Positions 1 through 9,493 of a stretch of DNA of 64,000 nt are shown here, piece after piece. The notes beneath the pieces are model-generated. The model was not told the origin of the DNA. It saw only the letters and a program-made list of their open reading frames with translations, and searched no databases. Both the position numbers and the translations under genes were made by a program. Positions within the stretch are counted from its first letter, which is position 1. Each line of letters starts with the position of its first letter. Origin of the DNA: Xenorhabdus griffiniae (lineage in GTDB: Bacteria; Pseudomonadota; Gammaproteobacteria; Enterobacterales; Enterobacteriaceae); contig NZ_LDNM01000013.1 of assembly GCF_001028135.1 (NCBI RefSeq), forward strand, positions 1-64,000, written 5' to 3'.

Positions 1-55
1 GAAAGTGTGTATACGTGAAAACGTATCGAGGGTTCGAATCCCTCCCTCACCGCCA
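1..55 (+). tRNA. tRNA-Ser(GGA), 3' part only
   Basis: The window opens inside the gene. The first two bases fit the last two anticodon bases of a GGA anticodon. A long variable arm (GTATACGTGAAAACGTAT), a GGTTCGAATCC T-arm and the acceptor strand ending in encoded CCA at position 55 follow. The sequence is nearly identical, from memory, to E. coli serW/serX, which is how the isoacceptor was named. The anticodon itself is not fully in view. Confidence 0.9.
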
Positions 56-63
56 TTTTCTAT

Positions 64-96
64 AAAAGAGCCTGACTATCCGTTCAGGCTCTTTTT
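64..96 (+). terminator. Rho-independent terminator of the tRNA-Ser gene
   Basis: A 12-bp stem (AAAAGAGCCTGA / TCAGGCTCTTTT) with an 8-nt loop runs into a T tract, nine bases after the tRNA CCA end. Confidence 0.85.
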
Positions 97-261
97 CATT
101 CCCAATACCCAATAAAATCGCCTATACCACCAGCCATAAGATCAACCATCACATTGGCACCACGTCTATTAGGCGCTTGATTTATTTCTCCTTATTCGAT
201 CATATGAGTGTTACTATCGGACAGCCATTTTTATTAAAATGAAATATAAAATATATTCAAC

Positions 262-771
262 TTATTCCTTTTTATTATTTTTATAATAAGGAATAAATAA
301 ATTAAGCGTTCCTCCCCAAAAGACACCATCCGATAGACCACAGATAAAACCGAACAGCAAATTAAAATTGAAAGAATATAACAAATTAGAGTTAATACTC
401 ATCATGGCAGAAATAATAAACTTCACTATAAAAACAGTAAGAATCAGACTCAAACTCAAAGGGGTTCCTGAACGAATGATTGAGCCATCTTCATTACCCT
501 TTCTTAACCTTGGTTGACTACGCCATAAGCCCCATCCGACACCCCCTCCCACAACAATACCTGCAATAAGCGCCAGGAATGCCGAATTTGGAAATGTCGT
601 TTCATTTAATACACTGTAAACAGCCCATATTAAAAACAAAACTGGCATAAAAAACAGTCGATCAATACGCATTTCTCTGTCATATAACGCATCGATACCC
701 CGTTTAATCAGAAAAACAAATAAAATCCAAACCCAGATAGGCGTACCTTTAATAATGGCTAAAATTGACAT
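262..771 (-). CDS. Small integral membrane protein, DUF6622-like
   Basis: A 169-residue protein with about five hydrophobic segments and the N-terminal pattern TPIWVWILFVFLIKRG. This resembles a family of uncharacterised bacterial membrane proteins (DUF6622, from memory). The start was placed at MSILAII because AAGGGTGAG lies about 6 nt upstream; a longer reading frame exists but lacks that site. The C-terminus is short and lysine-rich (KNNKKE), presumably cytoplasmic. It stands alone: the tRNA lies upstream in the window and the neighbouring gene is 400 nt away. No function can be deduced. Confidence 0.75.
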   Translation of the reverse strand: MSILAIIKGTPIWVWILFVFLIKRGIDALYDREMRIDRLFFMPVLFLIWAVYSVLNETTFPNSAFLALIAGIVVGGGVGWGLWRSQPRLRKGNEDGSIIRSGTPLSLSLILTVFIVKFIISAMMSINSNLLYSFNFNLLFGFICGLSDGVFWGGTLNLFIPYYKNNKKE

Positions 772-1177
772 ATTACTCACCCTTCTTACATTGAGCATTA
801 AGCCCTTTACATTTTAAATAGTCCATTCGTCATACTTATTCATCATTAAACGGTTAATTCTTAATATGATATGGACAAAATCGTTATGTCAGTATCAGTT
901 ACTGATAACATTCAAGGTTAATAGTAACAAATGGAAACAATATCAAATATAAACCAATTGTACTTTGATTTACATTATCAGTAACCTTATGACAAATAAA
1001 AACTTACTCAATAATCACCTTCTACTTTTAACCACAACATAGGGATAAGCAGTGACATTTTGAGGAGTAGCCAATAGTAAAGAATAGAAGAATACGCCTA
1101 CCGCGTGTGCCAAGCGGGTTGAGGTATGCCTGGATACCTCGTCGGAAAGATTTTCACCCAACGTATCTTCATTTCCC
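772..1177. other. Intergenic region with inverted repeats
   Basis: No convincing gene. It holds an 11-bp inverted repeat, GTTACTGATAA at 897-907 and TTATCAGTAAC at 976-986, plus a hairpin GAGGTAT/ATACCTC at 1121-1140 near the end of the SRPBCC-VOC gene. The hairpin has no T tract, so terminator function is uncertain. Confidence 0.5.
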
Positions 1178-1990
1178 TTAATCCAAAAGACAAACCCGAA
1201 TCATATGACCATCGGGATCTTTCGCGAGAAAAGTGCGACCAAACACGTCAGTATAGGGTTCCTGCTGAATGTCAATATTTGGATTTCGTTGCCATTTTTC
1301 AAAGAGTTGATCAACCTCTTCGCAAGTGGGTAACATAATACCAATTTCTGAAAACCGTGGCATTGTGTTGTCTGGCTTTGTTCCTCCACTCCAAATAGCA
1401 AAAATAGCTTCTTTACCTACAGTAAATGCGACATAACGCGGGCTGGAAAAAACCGGTTCCGCATTAAAAATAGTTGAATAAAAGGCCGTAGAACGTTCGA
1501 TATCAGAGACATAAATCAGTTGAAGATTAGGTTTAACAACAGAAATGGGGGTTTTTGTCTCGGTTTTTTCAACCACAGCTTTAAGCCTTGAAAGTGTTTC
1601 TACCAAGTCTTGCGTCACTTGCTTAAAAAAACTGACTGCCTGGGAATCAGAAAGATGCTTTTCAGGCTCAAAAGAAACACGCACCTGAATGCCATTTGCC
1701 CTGTTACTTTCGTCGGTCAAAATTTGGTGACAGAAAGTTAACTCTCCCATCTGTGGCAGATTGACCTGATCAGTGAATTCTTTATTGATTTCAATATTTG
1801 CAAGATAGAAACGAATTTCCGGCATACCACTCAATACCATTTTGCCGTATTGTCCTGTTTTCACTTCACTTTCAAATTCAAAATATTCAAGATCCACTTC
1901 CCATTTTTTTCGTAAGTCAAAATCGACATAATGGGACCAAATATGAGAGGGATTTGCATTTACCGATGTAGAAAAAGTGAGGGTTAACAT
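1178..1990 (-). CDS. SRPBCC-VOC two-domain fusion protein
   Basis: A 270-residue cytoplasmic protein. Residues about 1-140 have the look of an SRPBCC/START-like lipid or small-ligand binding fold (N-terminal TFSTSVNANPSHIWSHYVD, as in polyketide-cyclase-like proteins). Residues about 150-270 are a glyoxalase/bleomycin-resistance (VOC) domain: LQLIYVSDIERSTAFYSTIF at its start and FLAKDPDGHMIRV at its end. VOC domains bind metals or small aromatic antibiotics; SRPBCC domains bind hydrophobic ligands. The start has GGAG 8 nt upstream. It lies 84 nt downstream of a WYL regulator in the same orientation, so that regulator may control it. The substrate is unknown; sequestering or modifying a small toxic molecule is a guess. 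Confidence 0.8.
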   Translation of the reverse strand: MLTLTFSTSVNANPSHIWSHYVDFDLRKKWEVDLEYFEFESEVKTGQYGKMVLSGMPEIRFYLANIEINKEFTDQVNLPQMGELTFCHQILTDESNRANGIQVRVSFEPEKHLSDSQAVSFFKQVTQDLVETLSRLKAVVEKTETKTPISVVKPNLQLIYVSDIERSTAFYSTIFNAEPVFSSPRYVAFTVGKEAIFAIWSGGTKPDNTMPRFSEIGIMLPTCEEVDQLFEKWQRNPNIDIQQEPYTDVFGRTFLAKDPDGHMIRVCLLD

Positions 1991-2074
1991 AAAAAAACTC
2001 CAACAGTCAGATAGCGGGCTAGTACATTAAGAACCTTCAAGGTAACAAACCCGTGTGACAGTTTTTGTCAGTAG

Positions 2075-2761
2075 TTAACGCGATATTTTTTCCATTTCCC
2101 GCCATTCTTTAAGTAAAGACTGCCTTGAACGGGGATAACACTGTTGTTCTATCTTCAAATGGCTCATTCTATCCGATCTGAAATGGCGAAATGATTTTCT
2201 TAATTCACACCAGCCAATAACAATACTGATATTCTCAAAATATCCCAATGCAAATGGCCAAATTGTTCTTGTCGATTGATTGTTTTTCAGATCTAAATAA
2301 GTGAAAGTGATTTTATGCCGATGACTGATCGCTTGCCGTATTTGCGGAATATCAACGGAGGGTTCAATTTTCGCAGCCGCAGGCCCAATTAATAATGCGT
2401 TCGTTTCAAGATATTGTCTGAGTTCTGTTGGGATAACTGAGGCAATTTTATTGATTGCACTATTGGCAGAGGCGTTTAATTGTGAATCAGCGCGTCTAGC
2501 CACCCAACCAGCCCCTAATGCCAGGGCTTCTATCTCACTTTGCGTTAACATCAATGGGGGTAAAACAAATCCCGGTCGTAAAACATAACCAATACCCGCT
2601 TCTCCCTCGATATTTGCCCCTTGATCCTGCAAAGTCACAATATCCCGATAGAGAGTTCTTAAACTAATATTCAACTTTTGCGCCAATACCTTGCCCTGTA
2701 CGGGAAAGTGATAACTCCGCAATATTTCCATCAGAGTTAACAAACGTTGTGTCCTAGACAA
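2075..2761 (-). CDS. YafY-type HTH-WYL transcriptional regulator
   Basis: 228 residues: an N-terminal HTH_11-type helix-turn-helix (about 1-60; KVLAQKLNISLRTLYRDIVTLQ), a linker, and a WYL ligand-sensing domain from about 135 (FTYLDLKNNQSTRTIWPFAL). The likely start is TTG, with AAGGA about 9 nt upstream; an out-of-frame ATG lies closer to it. WYL regulators usually sense small molecules or nucleic acids and repress nearby genes. The best candidate target is the SRPBCC-VOC gene directly downstream. Confidence 0.85.
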   Translation of the reverse strand: MSRTQRLLTLMEILRSYHFPVQGKVLAQKLNISLRTLYRDIVTLQDQGANIEGEAGIGYVLRPGFVLPPLMLTQSEIEALALGAGWVARRADSQLNASANSAINKIASVIPTELRQYLETNALLIGPAAAKIEPSVDIPQIRQAISHRHKITFTYLDLKNNQSTRTIWPFALGYFENISIVIGWCELRKSFRHFRSDRMSHLKIEQQCYPRSRQSLLKEWREMEKISR

Positions 2762-3002
2762 TTTATCATATCCTTAAATTAAGCCATTGATTCATCTAAA
2801 ATTTGTAACAGAAACCATCATGTCTCCGTAATAATTTCTGTTATTGAATAATTAAAACATTTAATTATGGATAAAAATCAATAACACATCATCTACCTCA
2901 ATAAATTATTAATCACCAAAAAAAAAATCTATTTTATTTGTTCACTCTTTTCTGTTATTTATTCTATTGATATCAGTTTGGCCTATAAAGGACTTAGGTA
3001 AG

Positions 3003-3272
3003 ATGACCCTCTATCATCTAAAACCACTTTTCCAAAACCTATTACGCCCTCTCGTCATTTGTCTACAAAAATATGGGATCACTGCCAACCAGGTCACATT
3101 AAGTGCGATGTTCCTGTCAATCGTCGTTGGCCTATTGTTGAGCCTGTTTCCTTCTACCCGTTTCTATTGGCTACTGCCTATTTTTCTTTTCATTCGTATG
3201 GCACTCAATGCCATTGATGGTATGTTGGCACGAGAATATCACCAGAAATCTCAAATCCAAATAAGGCATTAA
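3003..3272 (+). pseudogene. ynbA: Truncated CDP-alcohol phosphatidyltransferase (ynbA remnant)
   Basis: The 89 codons encode membrane segments and the first half of the CDP-alcohol phosphotransferase signature (NAIDGMLAREYHQKS). The sequence then breaks off before the G-x3-D-x3-D half and ends in QIQIRH. Intact members are about 200 residues, so the catalytic aspartates are incomplete. The stop is one base before the start of the ynbC remnant. The E. coli order is ynbA-ynbB-ynbC, so one deletion may have removed the end of ynbA and nearly all of ynbB. Start chosen at MTLYHLKP; an upstream ATG in frame is possible. Probably non-functional. Confidence 0.75.
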
Positions 3273-3273
3273 C

Positions 3274-4085
3274 ATGACACTCTTGGCAAAAACACCAGCT
3301 TCAAAAACGCAAGCATTAAATCAACGCATTGCCGAAGAACATGATTTCACCACATCAGATCAGGCTTCCCTGTTTTATCGTTATTGGCCCCAGGAGCAGG
3401 ATAAGGCAGAAAAAGCGATTATTATTTTTCACCGAGGCCATGGACATTCGGGGAGAATTCAGCATGTTGTTGATGAACTCAATCTTCCTGTATGGAAACC
3501 TTAATCCGTCAAGCAATTCACCAGCTACATCAACAAAACCAACCGATTCATATTGTAGATATCGCGGCCGGACATGGACGCTATATTTTTGATGCGATCA
3601 ACGATTTCAGCAAAATTGACTCGATTTTGTTAAGGGATTACAGCGAGATTAATGTTAATCAAGGCCAGGCTTATATTGAAGAACGTAATCTTACCGATAA
3701 AATCCGTTTTGTCATCGGTGACGCTTTTGATACTGAAAGCATGACAGCCATTTTCCCCACACCAACTCTGGGCATAGTTTCCGGTCTTTATGAACTGTTT
3801 TCTGACAATACGCTAATTAAAAATTCCCTGCGTGGTCTTGCTGATGCAATCGCCGAAAATGGGTATCTGATATATACCGGACAACCTTGGCATCCACAAC
3901 TTGAAATGATCGCCCGCGTTCTTTCCAGTCATCGCGAAAATCAGCCGTGGATCATGCGACGACGTACCCAAGGCGAAATAGACGCATTGGTAGAAACAGC
4001 GGGGTTTGAAAAACAGTATCAAATAACAGATAACTGGGGGATTTTTACTGTATCGATTGCCAAGAAAGTCCATATTGAGAATTGA
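3274..4085 (+). pseudogene. ynbC: Internally deleted alpha/beta hydrolase-methyltransferase (ynbC remnant)
   Basis: The first 76 codons match the N-terminus of a bifunctional hydrolase/class I methyltransferase (SLFYRYWPQE, AIIIFHRGHGHSGR) and stop at 3504. An overlapping frame from 3492 to 4085 encodes the C-terminal methyltransferase half (HIVDIAAGHGRYIFDAI as SAM motif I, FVIGDAF, SGLYELF). Full-length YnbC-type proteins are nearly 600 residues; about 300, including the hydrolase nucleophile region, are missing and the frame changes at the join. The 197-residue methyltransferase frame begins with ATG at 3492 and could conceivably be expressed alone. Confidence 0.75.
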
Positions 4086-4096
4086 TTTATTATCGC

Positions 4097-4118
4097 CTAC
4101 GCCTCCTCAGAGGCGTAG
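4097..4118. terminator. Hairpin between convergent pseudogenes
   Basis: A perfect 9-bp stem CTACGCCTC/GAGGCGTAG with loop CTCA sits 11 nt after the ynbC stop and before the end of the converging hydrolase remnant. There is no T tract on either side, so termination is possible rather than clear. Confidence 0.45.
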
Positions 4119-4129
4119 AAATTAACCGA

Positions 4130-4634
4130 TTAGTTTGATACTGGAAGATTATATTGGATCTTTAGAAAGTCGTTTTCATTAAATTCAATGTTTGCTTTTT
4201 CTCCCTTATCATTTAATATTTTTTCCACAATAAGATTGTTCAATGGCCTAATAATATTAAGAAGCTGATTGATCATTATCAGCAGAGTGCTCAGACCAGA
4301 AAAAGTCATCATTACCAATGCCGCCATATCCTCCTGTTAACCAAATTATCGCCGGATATTTTTTAGTCTTATCGACTGGTGGTGTGCTAAGAAAGGCAGC
4401 CATGTTCCCATCTTCAGCAGGATAATGTATTAAAGAAAAAATATCTTTTGGCGGTATGGCCGGTTGTCCATCACCAACAAAACTGCTATCAACAATTTGA
4501 GTTTTGAATTTATTATGTGCTTCAGCATAAGCATCTTCACGTAATTTAAAACTGTAATTGTCTTCATCACACGCCGAGAGTAAAGAACTAAAAACAAGAG
4601 GAACAACTTTTAACCATTGGTATTGTTTTTTCAT
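4130..4634 (-). pseudogene. Lipoprotein alpha/beta hydrolase, middle deleted
   Basis: The first part (4634 to 4257) encodes a lipoprotein signal with lipobox LLSAC, then an alpha/beta-hydrolase start (KKYPAIIWLTGGYGGIGNDDFFW). It runs out of frame shortly afterwards. The C-terminal end is found in another frame, down to 4130 (LNNLIVEKILNDKGEKANIE). The region that should hold the nucleophile serine, acid and histidine is absent. The original enzyme was probably an outer-membrane-anchored esterase or peptidase of the dienelactone-hydrolase/prolyl-oligopeptidase type. That class is inferred from the oxyanion-loop-like GGYGG only. Confidence 0.65.
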
Positions 4635-4948
4635 AAAAATTAGCCTAATAATTCTTTGTTAAACGTTATATTTTCTTCTCTTTATTTTTATCATTTAGAC
4701 CTAGACTTTAAAAGCTCAAATATAAGTGTAATCCAACAATTATCTGACTGTTTTAATAACTTCAATACAATTTCCCCATCGATAAAACTCGTACTACAAT
4801 GATTGAGAAAGAGCATTTTCCAAAAGCTGACAAGTAAAATTAGTTAACTTTTTGACATATAACACTTTTCTTAGCTGATAAAAGCGATATGCTAATATCA
4901 CTTTTATCAGCTCATCACTTGCTATCTTATTTTTGGGTTCTCAATTAA
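4635..4948. other. AT-rich region upstream of dauA
   Basis: No gene is seen. Its one notable structure is the 40-bp near-palindrome at 4873-4912, annotated separately. Confidence 0.5.
4873..4912. promoter_or_regulatory. 40-bp near-perfect palindrome upstream of dauA
   Basis: Arms AGCTGATAAAAGCGATAT and ATATCACTTTTATCAGCT pair at 17 of 18 positions around GCTA. The structure ends 36 nt before the dauA ATG. It could be an operator, an mRNA hairpin in the leader, or a remnant of a small palindromic repeat. No T tract follows, so it is a poor terminator candidate. Confidence 0.5.
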
Positions 4949-6637
4949 ATGAATACTCGTAAAATTAAGGGAATACGTCCATTTAGTGCGCTTATTGACG
5001 CTTGTTGGAAAGAAACTTACTCTTTCCACCGTTTTATTAAAGACCTGATTGCCGGGATCACCGTGGGAATCATTGCTATCCCACTGGCGATGGCGCTGGC
5101 AATCGGCAGTGGTGTTGCACCACAATACGGCCTGTATACTGCGGCCATTGCCGGCATGATTATTGCTGTGACCGGAGGATCACGCTATAGCGTTTCCGGC
5201 CCTACTGCGGCTTTTGTTGTGATACTCTATCCTGTATCACAACAATTTGGCCTCAGTGGCTTGCTCATTGCCACGCTCATGTCAGGCATCATTCTGCTTA
5301 TCATGGGATTAGCGCGATTAGGCCGACTGATTGAGTACATTCCATTGTCTGTTACGCTTGGATTCACTTCTGGTATTGCTATTACCATCGCTACCATGCA
5401 AGTGCAGAATTTCTTCGGCCTGAAATTAGATCCTGTGCCGGAAAATTATATTAATAAGGTGATTGCCCTCTCCCAAGCGTTTCCTTCATTACAACTCAGC
5501 GATACCCTCATTGGTTTAACAACCCTGCTGGTATTGATTTTCTGGCCAAAGCTTGGGTTAAAGTTACCGGGTCACTTACCGGCTTTGATGGCAGGTACGG
5601 GTATTATGGGGATCATGCATCTGCTAGGCCACGATGTGGCAACGATTGGTTCATCATTTAGCTATACGCTGGAAGAAGGTACACAAGGCCAAGGTATTCC
5701 CCCTATTCTTCCTCAATTTGTCCTGCCGTGGCAATTACCTGATACTCATCCGTTTGATATGAACTGGAATACAGTATCAGCATTACTGCCCGCTGCATTT
5801 TCGATGGCAATGTTAGGGGCAATTGAATCCCTGTTGTGCGCTGTTATTTTGGATGGCATGTCCGGAAAAAAACATCATTCCAACAGTGAATTAATCGGTC
5901 AGGGAATGGGTAATATTGTCGCCCCTTTCTTTGGCGGGATCACCGCAACTGCGGCTATTGCGCGTTCAGCCGCCAATGTGCGGGCAGGCGCAACCTCACC
6001 CATTGCCGCTGTTGTTCACTCCCTGCTGGTATTATTAGCGCTGCTGGTTCTTGCCCCAATGCTTTCTTATCTACCGCTTGCCGCCATGTCAGCCATTTTG
6101 TTGATTGTGGCGTGGAATATGAGCGAAACCCATAAGGTGGTGGATCTCATCCGCCGTGCTCCCAAAGACGATATCATCGTGATGTTGCTGTGTATGTCAT
6201 TAACTGTTCTGTTTGATATGGTAGTGGCAATCACGATAGGCATTGTGCTGGCTTCACTGCTGTTTATGCGCAAAATTGCCAATATGACCCGAATCAGCAT
6301 TTCTCCTGTCACAAATCAGGATACGGGTTTGTTGGTTGTGCGAGTTAATGGTCCTCTGTTTTTTGCAGCTGCGGAGCGCATTTTTGCTGAGCTGAAAGAA
6401 CAAGGAACCGATTATCACACCATTATTATGCAGTGGGATGCGGTTCCGGTTCTGGATGCAGGCGGGTTACATGCCTTTCAAGGGTTTGTTCGGGAGATGG
6501 GAAAAGAGAAACATCTCGTTGTGTGCGATATCGCCTTCCAGCCCTTGAAAACGCTGGCACGCGCCAAAGTCGAACCGATCAAAGGGCAATTGAGTTTTTA
6601 TGCCACTTTATCCAACGCGCTGAAAGAAATAAATTAA
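4949..6637 (+). CDS. dauA: C4-dicarboxylate transporter DauA (SulP family)
   Basis: A 562-residue inner-membrane protein, closely similar over its length to E. coli DauA (YchM). The transport domain (about residues 30-430) carries the conserved stretches [35 protein letters not shown] and [10 protein letters not shown] cytoplasmic STAS domain follows (about 450-555; [14 protein letters not shown]). DauA takes up succinate and related dicarboxylates aerobically and influences their sensing. In E. coli the gene adjoins prs; here it sits on the far side of kdsA, so the block has been rearranged. The ATG has no strong ribosome site, only a G-rich stretch about 12 nt upstream. Confidence 0.95.
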   Translation: MNTRKIKGIRPFSALIDACWKETYSFHRFIKDLIAGITVGIIAIPLAMALAIGSGVAPQYGLYTAAIAGMIIAVTGGSRYSVSGPTAAFVVILYPVSQQFGLSGLLIATLMSGIILLIMGLARLGRLIEYIPLSVTLGFTSGIAITIATMQVQNFFGLKLDPVPENYINKVIALSQAFPSLQLSDTLIGLTTLLVLIFWPKLGLKLPGHLPALMAGTGIMGIMHLLGHDVATIGSSFSYTLEEGTQGQGIPPILPQFVLPWQLPDTHPFDMNWNTVSALLPAAFSMAMLGAIESLLCAVILDGMSGKKHHSNSELIGQGMGNIVAPFFGGITATAAIARSAANVRAGATSPIAAVVHSLLVLLALLVLAPMLSYLPLAAMSAILLIVAWNMSETHKVVDLIRRAPKDDIIVMLLCMSLTVLFDMVVAITIGIVLASLLFMRKIANMTRISISPVTNQDTGLLVVRVNGPLFFAAAERIFAELKEQGTDYHTIIMQWDAVPVLDAGGLHAFQGFVREMGKEKHLVVCDIAFQPLKTLARAKVEPIKGQLSFYATLSNALKEIN

Positions 6638-6652
6638 CCTAAATCTCCGGAT

Positions 6653-6688
6653 AAGAATATTAGATGATTTTTTTGGTCTAATATTCTT
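6653..6688 (+). terminator. Hairpin after dauA
   Basis: A perfect 12-bp stem AAGAATATTAGA/TCTAATATTCTT with a T-rich loop begins 15 nt after the dauA stop. The following bases are only partly T-rich. Confidence 0.6.
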
Positions 6689-6763
6689 CTTGTCAGTCTC
6701 AAAATAAACTCACTTTTCACCCCGAATTTGACATAACTATGAATGCAGATAGGGAGAATTTTC

Positions 6764-7675
6764 ATGCTTTTTTCACTCAATAAACATCTTACGGCAATTA
6801 TATTAATTGTTTTCTCTTCCGTTACGCCAGGGTTTGTCACAGACTCCATGGCTGCTGAAGAAGTCATACATATAGATTTTCAGTTTGATGAATTTTCTAC
6901 ACCAATAGCAAATCTCGAAATTGATGGAAAAAAGCAAAATTTAATGTTCGACACGGGGGCATCTCAAAGCCTCCATTTAACGAAAGAGTTTATGTCGGAA
7001 ATCCCAGGCTTAGAGATAGATCCTGAAAAAGCACGCTCTACCGACGTTACAGGCAAAGTTTATTTTAATGACCAATTTAACATTCCAAAACTTTCAATAA
7101 ACGGGATGATATTTAAAGATATTACCGGCGTTTCGCTAAAACCATGGGGAGTGACCTTATTAGGTAAAGAAAAGAAACTTCCCACTTCGATGGTAATAGG
7201 CCTTGGTTTATTCGAAGACAAAGTTATTCTTATTGATTACAAAAAACAACGATTGTCAGTTTCTGACCATTTACAAGCATTGAGCGTCAATATATCTGAT
7301 GGTTGGAACGAATTACCGCTGAGGCTCACGCAAGAAGGCATTGCTGTCAAAGTTTCACAAAACGCCAAGAGTTACAACATGATCCTGGATACTGGTGCGT
7401 CAGCTTCGGTTTTTTGGAGAACAAGGCTGCAATCACCTCCCGTTATCCTTCCCTGTGGGGCGTTAAGAGAAGATCTGGCCAATGAAGAATGTACTGTATC
7501 GGCATTTCAACTTGATGAGGCAGGCGCTAACGCCATAAAACTGAATTCATTACTGGTTGATGGGGAGTTTAATCAGTTAAATGCTGATGGACTCATTGGC
7601 AATAACTTCTTCAATCAATATGCAGTATTAATTGATTTTCCTGGCAAGAGATTATTTATTAAAAATAATACGTAA
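6764..7675 (+). CDS. Secreted retropepsin-like aspartic protease with two DTGAS motifs
   Basis: 303 residues with an N-terminal signal peptide (hydrophobic about 8-25, likely cut near MAA). Two aspartic-protease half-sites follow: MFDTGASQSLHL (Asp about 63) and MILDTGASASVFW (Asp about 209), each with a family-like second strand (MVIGLGLFEDKVILIDY; GLIGNNFFNQYAVLIDF). One chain therefore carries both halves of an active site that retroviral-type enzymes form by dimerising. The start at MLFSLNKH is set by AGGGAG 7 nt upstream; an in-frame ATG 21 nt earlier lacks a site. Predicted periplasmic or secreted. Substrate unknown. It sits alone between dauA and kdsA, a place E. coli does not have it. 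Confidence 0.8.
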   Translation: MLFSLNKHLTAIILIVFSSVTPGFVTDSMAAEEVIHIDFQFDEFSTPIANLEIDGKKQNLMFDTGASQSLHLTKEFMSEIPGLEIDPEKARSTDVTGKVYFNDQFNIPKLSINGMIFKDITGVSLKPWGVTLLGKEKKLPTSMVIGLGLFEDKVILIDYKKQRLSVSDHLQALSVNISDGWNELPLRLTQEGIAVKVSQNAKSYNMILDTGASASVFWRTRLQSPPVILPCGALREDLANEECTVSAFQLDEAGANAIKLNSLLVDGEFNQLNADGLIGNNFFNQYAVLIDFPGKRLFIKNNT

Positions 7676-7713
7676 AAAAATCAGCGGTTACAGAGTCAAG
7701 TATCTGTAACCGC
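7672..7713 (-). terminator. Terminator of the kdsA operon
   Basis: A 10-bp stem GCGGTTACAG/CTGTAACCGC. Read on the minus strand it is followed by a run of Ts. It lies 30 nt past the kdsA stop and at the end of the converging protease gene. Confidence 0.8.
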
Positions 7714-7743
7714 ATTCTCAAAAAAATTCGAAAGCTCAAATGA

Positions 7744-8637
<894 letters not shown>

Positions 8638-8683
8638 CTATAAAAATAAATAAAGGGCAAAGAAATGCTGCCTTATAACGCCT

Positions 8684-9493
8684 TTAATGGAGGATGAGCG
8701 TTCTCTGATCAATAGAGTTAATCTGCATTTTTATCATTTCTGAGATAGGGTCTTCAGGACAATGCTCCACGAAATAACTCAAATCTGAAACAGCAATGTG
8801 ATTACAATCGAGCTGCGCATAAATCAACCCTCGGTCGCGGATTTCATATGGATCATCGGGATCGAACATCAGCACGATTTCGCTGGCTTTTAACGCCAAC
8901 TCCATCTTTTTCTCTTCCATTAAGGAAATTTTGATAATATCGGTAACTTTTCGCACAATGCTGTTATTATCGGCTTCCTGTAAATCCTTATTTTCCAAAC
9001 GGATCATCGGGCCAATATTACCTTTCAACCAGACATCAAGGATATGTTCGTTGAGCGTATCGCCATTCATCGGGTTAATAAACCATGTCGGCTCATCAGC
9101 CAAATCAAGTCGCAAGATTAACTGGGTCGGGAATATAACAGGCTGTACGGGCAATGCCAGCGCCTGAGCAATATGGGTAAATATTGTTCCCAATGTTACG
9201 GGAGCGCCCTGGCGTGAACGCAATACATTATCCAACCACAGGGTATCAGATAAACAATACACTCCATTCGCGCCGCCAAATTTCCATTCTCGATAGAAAA
9301 GTGTCAATAGTGCTTGTAATTTTGCTTTGGCATCAGTAATAGAGGAAAGTTTTTGGCGTGCTTCTTCAATCAATACAATTAACTGCTCAGTCACCATTGT
9401 GTGGTGGAAATCAGGACGAATGGCCCGCGTTACCAGAATAATACCCTCTATCAGGGAAGCATTATTGAATTCATAATTAACTATGGTTTTCAT
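8684..9493 (-). CDS. sirB1: SirB1 family protein
   Basis: 269 residues, the same length as E. coli SirB1 (YchA), with the transglutaminase-like N-terminal region (about 40-190; FYREWKFGGANGVYCLSDTL) and a C-terminal TPR-like part. Function is unsettled; the historical name came from regulation of Salmonella invasion genes. Its start overlaps the prmC coding end by 17 nt, implying translational coupling. E. coli has sirB2 between prmC and sirB1; here there is no room for it, so sirB2 is absent from this locus. Confidence 0.9.
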   Translation of the reverse strand: MKTIVNYEFNNASLIEGIILVTRAIRPDFHHTMVTEQLIVLIEEARQKLSSITDAKAKLQALLTLFYREWKFGGANGVYCLSDTLWLDNVLRSRQGAPVTLGTIFTHIAQALALPVQPVIFPTQLILRLDLADEPTWFINPMNGDTLNEHILDVWLKGNIGPMIRLENKDLQEADNNSIVRKVTDIIKISLMEEKKMELALKASEIVLMFDPDDPYEIRDRGLIYAQLDCNHIAVSDLSYFVEHCPEDPISEMIKMQINSIDQRTLILH

